DNA from: an uncultured Ruthenibacterium sp.
GTDB lineage: Bacteria; Bacillota; Clostridia; Oscillospirales; Ruminococcaceae
Assembly (NCBI GenBank): GCA_944386565.1
Contig: CALXBO010000020.1
Location: 1-36,764, forward strand
Direction of reading: 5' to 3'
Length of the DNA: 36,764 nt
The translations under genes and the position numbers were made by a program. The notes below the pieces were generated by a model. The model had not been told where the DNA came from, searched no databases, and saw nothing but the letters and a program-made list of their open reading frames with translations. Below are positions 23,821-31,316 of the stretch, piece after piece (position 1 is the first letter of the stretch; the number at the start of each line of letters is the position of its first letter).

Positions 23821-24891
23821 ATGACGGAGCTGGATGCCGCGCGTCGCACGATCGACGAAGTGGACGCCGAGATGGCGCGGCTGTTCTGCGAGAGGATGCG
23901 CGCCGTGGAAGCGGTGGCCGCATATAAAAAGGAAAGAGGGCTGCCCGTCCTCGACGCCTCGCGCGAGGAGGCGGTCGTGGCGAAGAACCGCGCCCGGCTT
24001 CCGGACGCCGAAGCGGACAGGCTCGGCGATCTGTACGAGGATTTCCTTCGCCACAATATGGCGCTGTCGCGCGCGCTGCAAAAGCGGCTTCTGGCGCGTG
24101 ACGCCGTGGCGTATCAGGGCGTGGAGGGCGCGTTCGCGCACCTCGCGCTGCGCCGTCTGTATCCGCACGCGCGCGCCGTGGCGTTCGCCACCTGGCGCGA
24201 CGCCGTCGAGGCCGTGTCGGACGGGCGCGTCGAGGCCGCCGTGCTGCCGTTTGAAAATTCCAACGCGGGCGATGTGTCGGCTGTGCTCGATCTGTGCTAC
24301 GCGCACGAGGAGCTGTACGTCTCGCGCGTGTTCGACCTGCCCGTGTCGCAGAATCTGCTGGGTGTGCCGGGCGCGACGCTCGCGGACGTGAAGACGGTCG
24401 TCTCGCACCCGCAGGCGCTGGCGCAGTGCGCGAAATTCCTGCGCATGCTCGGCGCCGAGACGAGCGAATATCCCAACACGGCCGTCGCCGCGAAACACGT
24501 GCACGACACGGGCGACAGGTCGCTCGCGGCCATCGCCTCGCCCGAGACGGCGGAGCTCTACGGCCTCGTAGTGCTCGCGCCCGACATCGCCGAGACGAGC
24601 GACAACACCACCCGCTTCATCGTCGTCACGCGCGAACAGCCGCAGAAGGGCGGCCGGTTCTCGCTGCTCTTCACCGTGGAGCACGCGGCGGGCATGCTCG
24701 CGCGCGTCATCCGCATCATCGGCGAGTTCGGCTTCAACATGGAGAGCATCAAGAGCCGCCCCATGCCGCACGTGCCGTGGGAATATTATTTTTACACCGA
24801 ACTGGTCGGGCAGCCGTCCGACGAGCTTCTCACCGCCCTGCGCGGCGTGTGCAAGACCGTGCGCGTGCTGGGCGTATACGACAGGGAGTGA
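23821..24891 (+). CDS. pheA: Chorismate mutase-prephenate dehydratase (P-protein)
   Basis: A bifunctional enzyme of 356 residues turning chorismate into prephenate and then phenylpyruvate. Three domains in order: AroQ-type chorismate mutase (about 1-85, ELDAARRTIDEVDAEMARLF and AVAAYKKERGLPVLD), prephenate dehydratase (about 95-270; YQGVEGAFAHLAL, PFENSNAGDV in place of the usual PIENS, and the catalytic TRF in SDNTTRFIVV), and a C-terminal ACT domain (about 275-350) with the phenylalanine-binding type ESIKSRP. Feedback inhibition by phenylalanine is therefore likely. GGGGGAGG precedes the ATG. It is the first gene of a six-gene operon and also provides the chorismate mutase needed by tyrA. 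Confidence 0.94.
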   Translation: MTELDAARRTIDEVDAEMARLFCERMRAVEAVAAYKKERGLPVLDASREEAVVAKNRARLPDAEADRLGDLYEDFLRHNMALSRALQKRLLARDAVAYQGVEGAFAHLALRRLYPHARAVAFATWRDAVEAVSDGRVEAAVLPFENSNAGDVSAVLDLCYAHEELYVSRVFDLPVSQNLLGVPGATLADVKTVVSHPQALAQCAKFLRMLGAETSEYPNTAVAAKHVHDTGDRSLAAIASPETAELYGLVVLAPDIAETSDNTTRFIVVTREQPQKGGRFSLLFTVEHAAGMLARVIRIIGEFGFNMESIKSRPMPHVPWEYYFYTELVGQPSDELLTALRGVCKTVRVLGVYDRE

Positions 24892-24897
24892 ATCATT

Positions 24898-25911
24898 ATG
24901 AAACTGACCATGCGGCTCGGAGAGCGGAGCTATGACATCATCATCAAGGCGGGCGCGCTCAACCATGTGGGCGAGCTGACGAACCTGCGCCGCCGCGCGC
25001 TCGTCGTCACCGACGACGGCGTGCCGCCCCAATACGCGCAGACCGTCGCCGCCCAGTGCAGCGAGGCGAGCATCGTCACCGTGAAGCAGGGCGAGGGCTC
25101 GAAGAGCATGGCCGGTTTCGAGCAGGTGCTCACGGCGGCCATGGAGGCCGGGCTGCGCCGCTCCGACGTCATCATCGCGGTCGGCGGCGGCGTCGTGGGC
25201 GACCTCGCGGGCTTCGCCGCGGCGTCCTACATGCGCGGCATCGACTTCATCAACTGCCCCACCACCACGCTCTCGCAGGTGGATTCATCCATCGGCGGCA
25301 AGGTGGCCATCAACCTCGGGGACACCAAGAACATCGTGGGCGCGTTCTGGCAGCCGCGCCTCGTTGTGGCCGACACCGCCGCGCTCGACACGCTCACCCC
25401 GCGCCACTACGCCAACGGACTGGCCGAGGCCGTGAAATCCGGCCTCATCGCGGACGCGGAGCTGTTCGAGCTGTTTGAAACGCAGGATGCGCACGAGAAG
25501 ATCGAGGAGATCATCACCCGCAGCCTCGTGGTGAAAAAGAACATCGTCGAGCTCGACGAGCGCGAGGGCGGCCCCCGTGCGGCGCTCAACTTCGGCCACA
25601 CGCTCGGCCACGCCGTCGAGAGCTTCGAGGGCCTCGGCGGGCTGTATCACGGCGAGTGCGTCGCGCTGGGCATGCTGCCCATGATCGACGACTCCGCGCT
25701 GCGCCAGCGCCTGCGCGCCGTGTGCAAGAAGCTCGGCCTGCCCGCGCGCGTCGACTACGACGGCGACCGCGTGCTCGACTACATCCGCCGCGACAAAAAG
25801 GCAGGCGGCGAGGGCGTCAAGACCGTCCGCGTGCGCGAGGCGGGGCAGTATTACTTTGAATACGCCACGTTCGACGAACTGCGCGCGCTGGCAAAGGAGG
25901 GCATCCGATGA
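24898..25911 (+). CDS. aroB: 3-dehydroquinate synthase
   Basis: An enzyme of 337 residues that cyclises DAHP to 3-dehydroquinate, the second shikimate step, with NAD+ and a divalent metal. Family features: VVTDDGV, the NAD-binding GGGVVGDLAGF, the segment RGIDFINCPTTTLSQVDSSIGGK, the metal-ligand Glu in NGLAEAVKSG and the two metal-ligand His in NFGHTLGHAVE and LYHGECVALGM. It lies seven bases after pheA and overlaps aroC by four bases. Confidence 0.96.
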   Translation: MKLTMRLGERSYDIIIKAGALNHVGELTNLRRRALVVTDDGVPPQYAQTVAAQCSEASIVTVKQGEGSKSMAGFEQVLTAAMEAGLRRSDVIIAVGGGVVGDLAGFAAASYMRGIDFINCPTTTLSQVDSSIGGKVAINLGDTKNIVGAFWQPRLVVADTAALDTLTPRHYANGLAEAVKSGLIADAELFELFETQDAHEKIEEIITRSLVVKKNIVELDEREGGPRAALNFGHTLGHAVESFEGLGGLYHGECVALGMLPMIDDSALRQRLRAVCKKLGLPARVDYDGDRVLDYIRRDKKAGGEGVKTVRVREAGQYYFEYATFDELRALAKEGIR

Positions 25912-27035
25912 GAGACACGTACGGCGACGCCGTCACGCTCACGCTCTTCGGCGAGAGCCACGGCGCGGCCATCGGCGCGGTGATCGAGGGTGTCGCGGCG
26001 GGCACGCCGGTGCGCGAGGACTTCCTCGCATCGCAGATGGAAAAGCGCGCGGCCCGCACGAAGCTGTCCACGGCCCGGCGAGAGCCGGACAAGGTGCGCT
26101 TTCTCTCCGGCGTGAAGGACGGCTTTGCCACCGGCACGGCCATCGCGCTCACGATCGAAAACACGAACACCCGCAGCGGGGACTACGCGAAGACCGCGAA
26201 CCTCGCGCGGCCCGGCCACGCCGACTTCACGGCGCAGGCCAAATACCGCGGCTTTCAGGACGCGCGCGGCGGCGGCCATTTCTCCGGCCGTCTGACGGCG
26301 CCTGTCGTCGCCGCGGGAGCCATTTTCCTCGACATGCTCGCGGCAAAAGGCGTCTGCGTCGCGACGCACCTCGCCCAGTGCGGCGGCGTGTCCGATGCGC
26401 CGTTCTCCGAAGACCCGGCCGAACTGCGCCGCCAGATGGCCGCGCTGAACGCGGCCGAGGGCCCGCTCGCCGTGCTGGACGCGGAGCGAGGTGAAGAGAT
26501 GCGCCGCGCCATCGAAGCGGCTGCATCCGAGGGCGATTCCGTCGGCGGCGTGCTGGAGACCGTCGTCACCGGCCTGCCCGCCGGGCTCGGTGAGCCGTTT
26601 TTCACGAGCGTGGAATCGAAGCTCGCGGCGCTGCTCTTCTCCATGCCCGCCGTGAAGGGTGTGGAGTTCGGCGCGGGATTCGGCTTCGCATCCCTGCGCG
26701 GCAGCGAGGCGAACGACGCGTTCATCCCGCGCGCGGGGCGCATCGCCACCGCGACGAACCGCAACGGCGGCGTCAACGGCGGCATCACGAACGGCATGCC
26801 GCTCGTGATGCGCACGGCGGTCAAACCCACGCCCAGCATCTACAAAGCGCAGAACACCGTCGATCTCGAGACGGGCGAGCCCGCCGTGCTGCGGCTCGAG
26901 GGCCGTCACGACCCCTGCATCCTGCCGCGCGCGCGCGTTGTGCAGGATTCGCTCGCGGCGTTCGGCCTGGTCGACTTGTGCGCCGTGGCGCTCGGCGTGC
27001 GCTGGCAGGAGGACCCGATATGGAGTACGGTCTGA
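25908..27035 (+). CDS. aroC: Chorismate synthase
   Basis: An enzyme of 375 residues that eliminates phosphate from EPSP to give chorismate, needing reduced FMN. The first signature GESHGAAIGAVIEGV is at the N-terminus; the Arg-rich RREPDKVRFLSGV region, RPGHADFTAQAKY, ARGGGHFSGRLTAPVVAAG and SEGDSVGGVLE follow, as does the late signature NRNGGVNGGITNGMP. Length fits the short, monofunctional bacterial class; no flavin reductase domain is attached. It starts within the aroB stop codon (ATGA). Confidence 0.96.
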   Translation: MRDTYGDAVTLTLFGESHGAAIGAVIEGVAAGTPVREDFLASQMEKRAARTKLSTARREPDKVRFLSGVKDGFATGTAIALTIENTNTRSGDYAKTANLARPGHADFTAQAKYRGFQDARGGGHFSGRLTAPVVAAGAIFLDMLAAKGVCVATHLAQCGGVSDAPFSEDPAELRRQMAALNAAEGPLAVLDAERGEEMRRAIEAAASEGDSVGGVLETVVTGLPAGLGEPFFTSVESKLAALLFSMPAVKGVEFGAGFGFASLRGSEANDAFIPRAGRIATATNRNGGVNGGITNGMPLVMRTAVKPTPSIYKAQNTVDLETGEPAVLRLEGRHDPCILPRARVVQDSLAAFGLVDLCAVALGVRWQEDPIWSTV

Positions 27036-28276
27036 TCGGCGGCGCGCTCGGCCACAGCTATTCGAAGCTCATCCATGAAAAGCTGGCGGATTACACCTAC
27101 GAGCTGCATCCGCTGCCCACGGAGGCCGAGGCGCGGCGCTTTCTCGAAGAGCGCGCATTCCGCGCAATCAACGTCACCATCCCCTACAAGCAGCTTGTGA
27201 TGGAGTACTGCGGCGAGATCGACCCCGCCGCGCGCGCCATCGGCGCGGTGAACACCGTCGTCAACGACGGCGGCGTGCTGCGCGGCTGGAACACCGACTA
27301 CGCGGGTTTCCTCTACATGGCGGACCGCGCGGGCGCGGACTTCCGGGGCAAAACCGTGCTCGTGCTCGGCACGGGCGGCACGCAGCGCACCGTGTGCGCC
27401 GCGGCGAAGGACCGGGGCGCGGCGCGCGTTCTGACGGTCAGCCGCCGGAAAACGCCCGACACGCTCACCTACGACGAGGCCGCCCGCACGGACGCGCACA
27501 TCGTCGTGAACACCACGCCCGCGGGGATGTACCCGCACAACGGCGAATGCCTGCTGGATCTGTCCGGCTTCGAACACCTCGAGGCCGTGCTCGACGTCGT
27601 GTACAATCCGTTTGAGACGCGGCTTCTGTTTGAAGCGCGCCGCCTCGGCGTGCGCACGGGCGGCGGTCTGCCGATGCTTGTCGCGCAGGCGAAATACGCC
27701 GCCGAATACTTCACCGGGCGCGCCATCGACGACGCCGTCATCCCGGACATCGCGTCCGACATCTTTGCCGACCGCGCGAACCTCGTTCTCGTGGGGATGC
27801 CGTCCTCAGGCAAGTCGAGCGTCGGCAAGGGATGCGCGAAACTCCTCGGCAAGCGCTTTGTCGACCTCGACGAGGAGATCGAGCGCCGGTCGGGCCGGCG
27901 CATCCCGGACATCTTCGCCGAGGACGGCGAAGCGGCGTTCCGTGCGCTCGAGCGCGCGGTGTGCGCCGATGTGACGAAGGAGTCCGGCCTGATCGTCGCC
28001 ACGGGCGGCGGCGCGGTGCTCGACGGCGAAAACGTGCGCTGCATGCGCCAGAACGGCGTGGTCGTGTGGCTGAAACGCCCGCTCGAAGCGCTCGACGTGG
28101 GCGGCTACCGCCCGCTGTCGAAGAGCACCGAGGCGCTGCGCGAGATGGAGGCGCGCCGCACGCCGCTGTATTCCGCGGCCGCGCACGCGGTGGTGGAGAA
28201 CACCGGAACATTCGAACAGACGGTGGAATCCGTCAAGGAGGCGTTTTATGAAATTTCTCGTCGTCAATGGGCCTAA
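27020..28276 (+). CDS. Shikimate dehydrogenase-shikimate kinase fusion (AroE-AroK)
   Basis: A bifunctional protein of 418 residues covering steps 4 and 5 of the shikimate pathway. Residues 1 to about 245 are AroE: LGHSYSKLIHEKL in place of HSxSPxxHN, the catalytic Lys in INVTIPYKQ, WNTDYAGFL, the NADPH motif GTGGTQ, and NTTPAGMYP. From about 252 it is AroK: Walker A GMPSSGKSS, DLDEEIERRSG, the Arg in FRALE, the GGGA motif in IVATGGGAVL, Arg in YRPLSK and Arg in RRTPLYS. No linker longer than about ten residues separates them. The start at 27020 overlaps aroC by 16 bases; the end overlaps aroQ by 29 bases. Confidence 0.93.
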   Translation: MEYGLIGGALGHSYSKLIHEKLADYTYELHPLPTEAEARRFLEERAFRAINVTIPYKQLVMEYCGEIDPAARAIGAVNTVVNDGGVLRGWNTDYAGFLYMADRAGADFRGKTVLVLGTGGTQRTVCAAAKDRGAARVLTVSRRKTPDTLTYDEAARTDAHIVVNTTPAGMYPHNGECLLDLSGFEHLEAVLDVVYNPFETRLLFEARRLGVRTGGGLPMLVAQAKYAAEYFTGRAIDDAVIPDIASDIFADRANLVLVGMPSSGKSSVGKGCAKLLGKRFVDLDEEIERRSGRRIPDIFAEDGEAAFRALERAVCADVTKESGLIVATGGGAVLDGENVRCMRQNGVVVWLKRPLEALDVGGYRPLSKSTEALREMEARRTPLYSAAAHAVVENTGTFEQTVESVKEAFYEISRRQWA

Positions 28277-28679
28277 CATCAACATGCTGGGCATCCGCGA
28301 GCCGGGCATCTACGGCCGCGACACCTACGCCTCGCTGATCGCGAAGATCGAGGACGAGGCAAAGCGTCTCGGCGTGGACGTCGAGTGCTTCCAGTCGAAC
28401 CATGAGGGCGCGCTGGTGGACGTTATCCAGAACGCGTACGGACGGTTCGACGGCATCATCATCAACCCCGCGGCCTACACGCACACGAGCGTCGCCATTC
28501 TCGACGCGCTCAAGGCCGTCGCCATTCCCGCCGCGGAGATCCACATCTCCGACGTTTCAAAGCGCGAGGACTTCCGCCAGATCAGCTACGCGGGCATGGC
28601 CTGCCGCTGGCACTTCATCGGCGAGGGGCTCGACGGCTACCTCCACGCGATGCGCGTGATGAAAGAGGAATTGCAATAA
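28248..28679 (+). CDS. aroQ: 3-dehydroquinate dehydratase, type II
   Basis: An enzyme of 143 residues that dehydrates 3-dehydroquinate to 3-dehydroshikimate, the third step. Type II features: VNGPNINMLGIREPGIYG with the catalytic Tyr, FQSNHEGALVDVIQ, NPAAYTHTSVAILDAL, and AEIHISDVSKREDFR, in which D replaces the common Asn in the HxSN motif. It starts at an ATG inside the 3' end of aroEK, six bases after AAGGAGGCG, so it has its own ribosome binding site within the upstream gene. Confidence 0.95.
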   Translation: MKFLVVNGPNINMLGIREPGIYGRDTYASLIAKIEDEAKRLGVDVECFQSNHEGALVDVIQNAYGRFDGIIINPAAYTHTSVAILDALKAVAIPAAEIHISDVSKREDFRQISYAGMACRWHFIGEGLDGYLHAMRVMKEELQ

Positions 28680-28699
28680 GTATAATTTGATAATAATAT
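28671..28699 (+). promoter_or_regulatory. Possible internal promoter ahead of aroF
   Basis: TTGCAA (28671-28676) at the end of aroQ, 17-base spacer, TAATAT (28694-28699), in a 40-bp AT-rich gap that stands out from its surroundings. Confidence 0.5.
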
Positions 28700-28720
28700 T
28701 ACAAAAGAGGGGAAACGGAA

Positions 28721-29737
28721 ATGATCATCAGCACCAAACGCGGCACTCCGGCCGCGGAACTTGACCGCATTATTCATGAATTCGAAGCCAAGGGCCTGTC
28801 CGTCACAATGATCCGCGGCACGGACTACAACGTGTTCGGCCTTGTGGGCGACACGACGATCCTCGACGAGAAGAGCATCCTTGCGAATCCGTACGTGGAG
28901 AACGTACAGCGCGTGTCCGAACCGTACAAGAAGGCGAACCGTCTGTTCCACGAGGCGGACACGATCGTGGACGTGGCGGGCGTGAAGGTCGGCGGCAAGG
29001 AGAAGATCGTTGTGATCGGCGGCCCGTGCAGCGTCGAGGGCGAGGAGCAGATCGTGCAGGTGGCGCGCGACGTGAAGGCCGCGGGCGGCAGCATGCTGCG
29101 CGGCGGCGCGTACAAGCCCCGCACGTCTCCGTATGCGTTCCAGGGCCTCGGCACCGAGGGCATCCTTGACATGGTGAAGGCGCGCGAAGCGACGGGTCTG
29201 CCCATCGTGAGCGAGCTGATGAGCGAGGACCGCATCGACGAGTTCGAGCAGTACGTCGACCTCGTACAGATCGGCGCGCGCAACATGCAGAACTTCCAGC
29301 TGCTCAAAGCCGTCGGCAAGATGAAAAAGCCGGTGCTTTTAAAGCGCGGACTTGCGAACACCATCGAGGAGTGGATCATGTCGGCCGAGTACATCATGGC
29401 GGGCGGCAACGAGAACGTCATCTTCTGCGAGCGCGGCATCCGCACGTTCGAGAAGTACACGCGCAACACGCTCGACCTCTCGGTCATCCCCATCCTGAAA
29501 GAAAAGACGCATCTGCCCATCATCATCGACCCGTCGCATGCCACGGGCAACTGGCGCTATGTGGAGAGCATGTCCCTCGCGGCCATCGCGGCGGGTGCGG
29601 ACGGCCTTATCATCGAAGTGCACGAGACGCCCGAAAAGGCGTGGAGCGACGGCGCGCAGAGCCTCAAGCCGGACAAGTTCCGCTCGGTCATCGAAAAAGG
29701 CCGCGCCATCGCCAAAGTCGTCGGCCGCGATATTTAA
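28721..29737 (+). CDS. aroF: 3-deoxy-7-phosphoheptulonate synthase (DAHP synthase, type I-beta)
   Basis: An enzyme of 338 residues that condenses PEP and erythrose 4-phosphate, the first shikimate step. Residues 1-70 form the ferredoxin-like regulatory domain of the I-beta class (MIISTKRGTPAAELDRII); the barrel follows with GGPCSVEG, the Arg/Lys motif YKPRTSPYAFQGLG, RNMQNFQLLKAVG, LLKRGLANTIEEW, CERGIRTFE and IIIDPSHATG. The ferredoxin-like domain commonly mediates feedback inhibition by tyrosine or phenylalanine. The symbol is given by function; such enzymes are also named aroA or aroG. It is last in the operon, 41 bases after aroQ. The final codons are included in the duplicated repeat at 29725-29875. 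Confidence 0.95.
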   Translation: MIISTKRGTPAAELDRIIHEFEAKGLSVTMIRGTDYNVFGLVGDTTILDEKSILANPYVENVQRVSEPYKKANRLFHEADTIVDVAGVKVGGKEKIVVIGGPCSVEGEEQIVQVARDVKAAGGSMLRGGAYKPRTSPYAFQGLGTEGILDMVKAREATGLPIVSELMSEDRIDEFEQYVDLVQIGARNMQNFQLLKAVGKMKKPVLLKRGLANTIEEWIMSAEYIMAGGNENVIFCERGIRTFEKYTRNTLDLSVIPILKEKTHLPIIIDPSHATGNWRYVESMSLAAIAAGADGLIIEVHETPEKAWSDGAQSLKPDKFRSVIEKGRAIAKVVGRDI

Positions 29738-29875
29738 ACAGGCGTAACCTTCCCTTTATTGCCGTCCCCAGCGGGAGGGGAGAGGGTGCGTCCCCGCTCG
29801 CAGCCGCGATCTTTAAACTGGCGTAACCTTCCCTTTATCGCCGTCCCCAGCGGGAGGGGAGAGGTGGGCGTCCCC
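29725..29875. repeat. Near-identical 79-bp tandem repeat at the aroF 3' end
   Basis: Copy one begins at 29725 (inside the last codons of aroF) and copy two at 29804. Both run CCGCGAT, TTTAAAC, GGCGTAACCTTCCCTTTAT, CCGTCCCCAGCGGGAGGGG and GCGTCCCC, with few substitutions and a small change in the final G-rich part. The stop codon of aroF is thus part of the repeat. A shorter third piece (GCGTCCCC) follows near 29889. Confidence 0.85.
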
Positions 29876-29907
29876 ATTTGCGTCCCCGGCGGGCGGATAC
29901 GCTTTCG

Positions 29908-29955
29908 CCTCCCCTTTGAGGGGAGGTGGGTGAGCGCAGCGAACCCGGAGGGGTG
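29908..29955. repeat. G/C-box palindromic repeat element
   Basis: CCTCCCC (29908-29914) pairs with GGGGAGG (29920-29926), followed by TGGGTGAGCGCAGCGAAC and CGGAGGGG. Elements of this type, a CCTCCCC hairpin and a downstream GGAGGGG box, are common intergenic repeats in gut Clostridia. No protein is encoded in the 280 bases between aroF and pflA. Confidence 0.65.
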
Positions 29956-29990
29956 CATTCTGCGCCCCACTGAACATTCACCGCAAAACA

Positions 29991-30018
29991 AAAATCCCGC
30001 CTTCCGGCGGGATTTTTT
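29991..30018. terminator. Bidirectional terminator between aroF and pflA
   Basis: ATCCCGCC/GGCGGGAT stem (29994-30001, 30006-30013) with loop TTCC; A-rich left and T-rich right flanks give U-tracts on both strands. Confidence 0.88.
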
Positions 30019-30767
30019 CATGCCTGATTCTGTTTTGCCGCGCGGTAAGCGGCGAGGATATCGCGGCGCGCGGTGACGGCGAGCTCCTTTTCCGCGGCGG
30101 GCACGCCCGCGAGCGGATAGGGGATGCCGAGCGCCTTGTACTTCGCCTCGCCCATCGTGTGATAGGGCAGCACGTCGAGCGCCTTGACGTTCGACAGCGT
30201 CGCAAGGAACTCCCCGAGCATTTTGTGCATCTCCGGCGAATCCGTCACGCCCGGCACGACGACGTGCCGCACCCACACGGGGATGCCGCGGTCGCTCAGA
30301 TGGCGCGCGAACGCCAGGATGTTCCCGTTGCCGTGCCCCGTCAGGCGGCGGTGTGCGTCCGCTGTGACCTCCTTGATGTCCAATAGGACGAGGTCGGTGT
30401 GGTCGAGCACGGCGTCAACCTTTTCCGGGTGTTCGGGTGAGAACGTGATGCCGGACGTATCGAGGCACGTGTGGATGCCCTCCTCGTGCGCCTTGCAAAA
30501 CAGCTCCGCAACGAACTCCGGCTGCAAAAGCGGTTCGCCGCCCGTCGCCGTGATTCCGCCCCGCTTGTAGAACGCGCGGTTTTTGTCGTACAGCGCCAGC
30601 AGCTCGTCCGCCGTCATGGCGGTGCCGCCGTCCGGCGCCCAGGTGTCCGGATTGTGGCAGTACAGGCAGCGCATCGGGCAGCCCTGCATGAATACGACAA
30701 ACCGGATGCCCGGCCCGTCCACCGTGCCGAAGCTCTCGGTGGAGTGGATGCGTCCCGTCAGCGCCAT
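30018..30767 (-). CDS. pflA: Pyruvate formate-lyase activating enzyme
   Basis: A radical SAM enzyme of 249 residues that installs the glycyl radical on pyruvate formate-lyase. The cluster-binding CX3CX2C is C30, C34 and C37 in QGCPMRCLYCHNPD; the N-terminal FGTVDGPGIRFVVFMQG and the later TATGGEPLLQPEFV (GGE motif of radical SAM proteins) are characteristic. Length matches E. coli PflA (246). It is the last gene of the minus-strand pfl operon, after the detached glycyl radical subunit, which is its presumed substrate. AGGAGGAATTCTT precedes the ATG. An intercistronic hairpin lies just upstream. Confidence 0.95.
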   Translation of the reverse strand: MALTGRIHSTESFGTVDGPGIRFVVFMQGCPMRCLYCHNPDTWAPDGGTAMTADELLALYDKNRAFYKRGGITATGGEPLLQPEFVAELFCKAHEEGIHTCLDTSGITFSPEHPEKVDAVLDHTDLVLLDIKEVTADAHRRLTGHGNGNILAFARHLSDRGIPVWVRHVVVPGVTDSPEMHKMLGEFLATLSNVKALDVLPYHTMGEAKYKALGIPYPLAGVPAAEKELAVTARRDILAAYRAAKQNQA

Positions 30768-30790
30768 AAGAATTCCTCCTCAAAGAATGC

Positions 30791-30814
30791 GCGGCGCCGG
30801 TGTCCCGGCGCCGC
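30791..30814 (-). promoter_or_regulatory. Stable stem-loop between the glycyl radical gene and pflA
   Basis: A perfect 10-bp stem GCGGCGCCGG/CCGGCGCCGC with a 4-base loop and no T-tract. It may act as a processing site or a 3' stabiliser that lowers pflA output relative to upstream genes. Confidence 0.65.
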
Positions 30815-30836
30815 AGATTGGTACAGATTTGTCCTT

Positions 30837-31079
30837 TTACATCGACTCGTGGAACGTGCGGGCGATGACCTCGTTCTGCTGCTCGCGGGTGAGCTTCACG
30901 AAGTTTACCGCGTAGCCCGACACGCGCACCGTCAGCTGCGGGTACTTCTCGGGGTGCGCCTGCGCGTCCAGAAGCGTCTCCTTCGTGAACACGTTGACGT
31001 TCAGATGGTGGCCGCCCTTCTCGGCGTAGCCGTCGAGCATCGTCACCAGGTTGTCGATCTGCTGTTCATTGGCATGCAT
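30837..31079 (-). CDS. Detached glycyl radical domain subunit of pyruvate formate-lyase (GrcA-like)
   Basis: A protein of 80 residues matching the C-terminal 80 residues of ordinary Pfl[35 protein letters not shown] and the ending FHESM. G55 in RVSGYAVNF is the radical glycine. E. coli GrcA (YfiD) is a spare for an oxygen-damaged PflB; here the catalytic protein upstream has no such domain, so this small subunit should be obligatory. It has its own strong ribosome binding site, AAGGAGG eight bases before the ATG, so it could be made in excess. It sits between the 68-residue ORF and pflA in the same operon. Confidence 0.9.
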   Translation of the reverse strand: MHANEQQIDNLVTMLDGYAEKGGHHLNVNVFTKETLLDAQAHPEKYPQLTVRVSGYAVNFVKLTREQQNEVIARTFHESM

Positions 31080-31109
31080 GAAAAATCCCTCCTTAGGATG
31101 AAAAGCGGT

Positions 31110-31316
31110 TCAGTCTTCCTCCGGGGCGTCGAGCCCCTCGTGCAGTGTGGGCGTGCGGCACGACGCGCACGCGGCGTCGCACACAGTCACGTGTTCGACG
31201 TCCGCCTTGCCGTCTCCGCTCACGCTCACGTTCACATGCCCCACGCCGCTTTCCACCGCGCCGTCCAGCTGCGCGATGATGTCGCGGATGAGGTCTTCGC
31301 GATCAGTGTTCGGCAT
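31110..31316 (-). CDS. Small protein related to the start of the glycyl radical domain, with CX3CX2C tail
   Basis: An open frame of 68 residues between pflB and the glycyl radical gene. Residues 5-33 align without gaps to residues 3-31 of the downstream subunit: both have LDG, then Glu, Gly, His, Asn, Val, Val at the same spacing ([16 protein letters not shown] here, [16 protein letters not shown] there). The glycyl loop RVSGYA is missing; a tail with C46, C50 and C53 (VCDAACASC) takes its place. It starts 14 bases before the pflB stop in another frame, with no good ribosome binding site, so translation probably depends on coupling. It may be a relic of the lost PflB tail, or a small metal- or cluster-binding partner; both are inference. 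Confidence 0.7.
   Translation of the reverse strand: MPNTDREDLIRDIIAQLDGAVESGVGHVNVSVSGDGKADVEHVTVCDAACASCRTPTLHEGLDAPEED

Noticed and set aside
30837..31316. Split pflB as a simple sequencing error
   Set aside because: One indel could join pflB to the 68-residue frame, but that frame also stops, and the glycyl radical gene then starts after a 30-base gap with a strong ribosome binding site of its own. A single error cannot explain both breaks; read-level confirmation was not possible.
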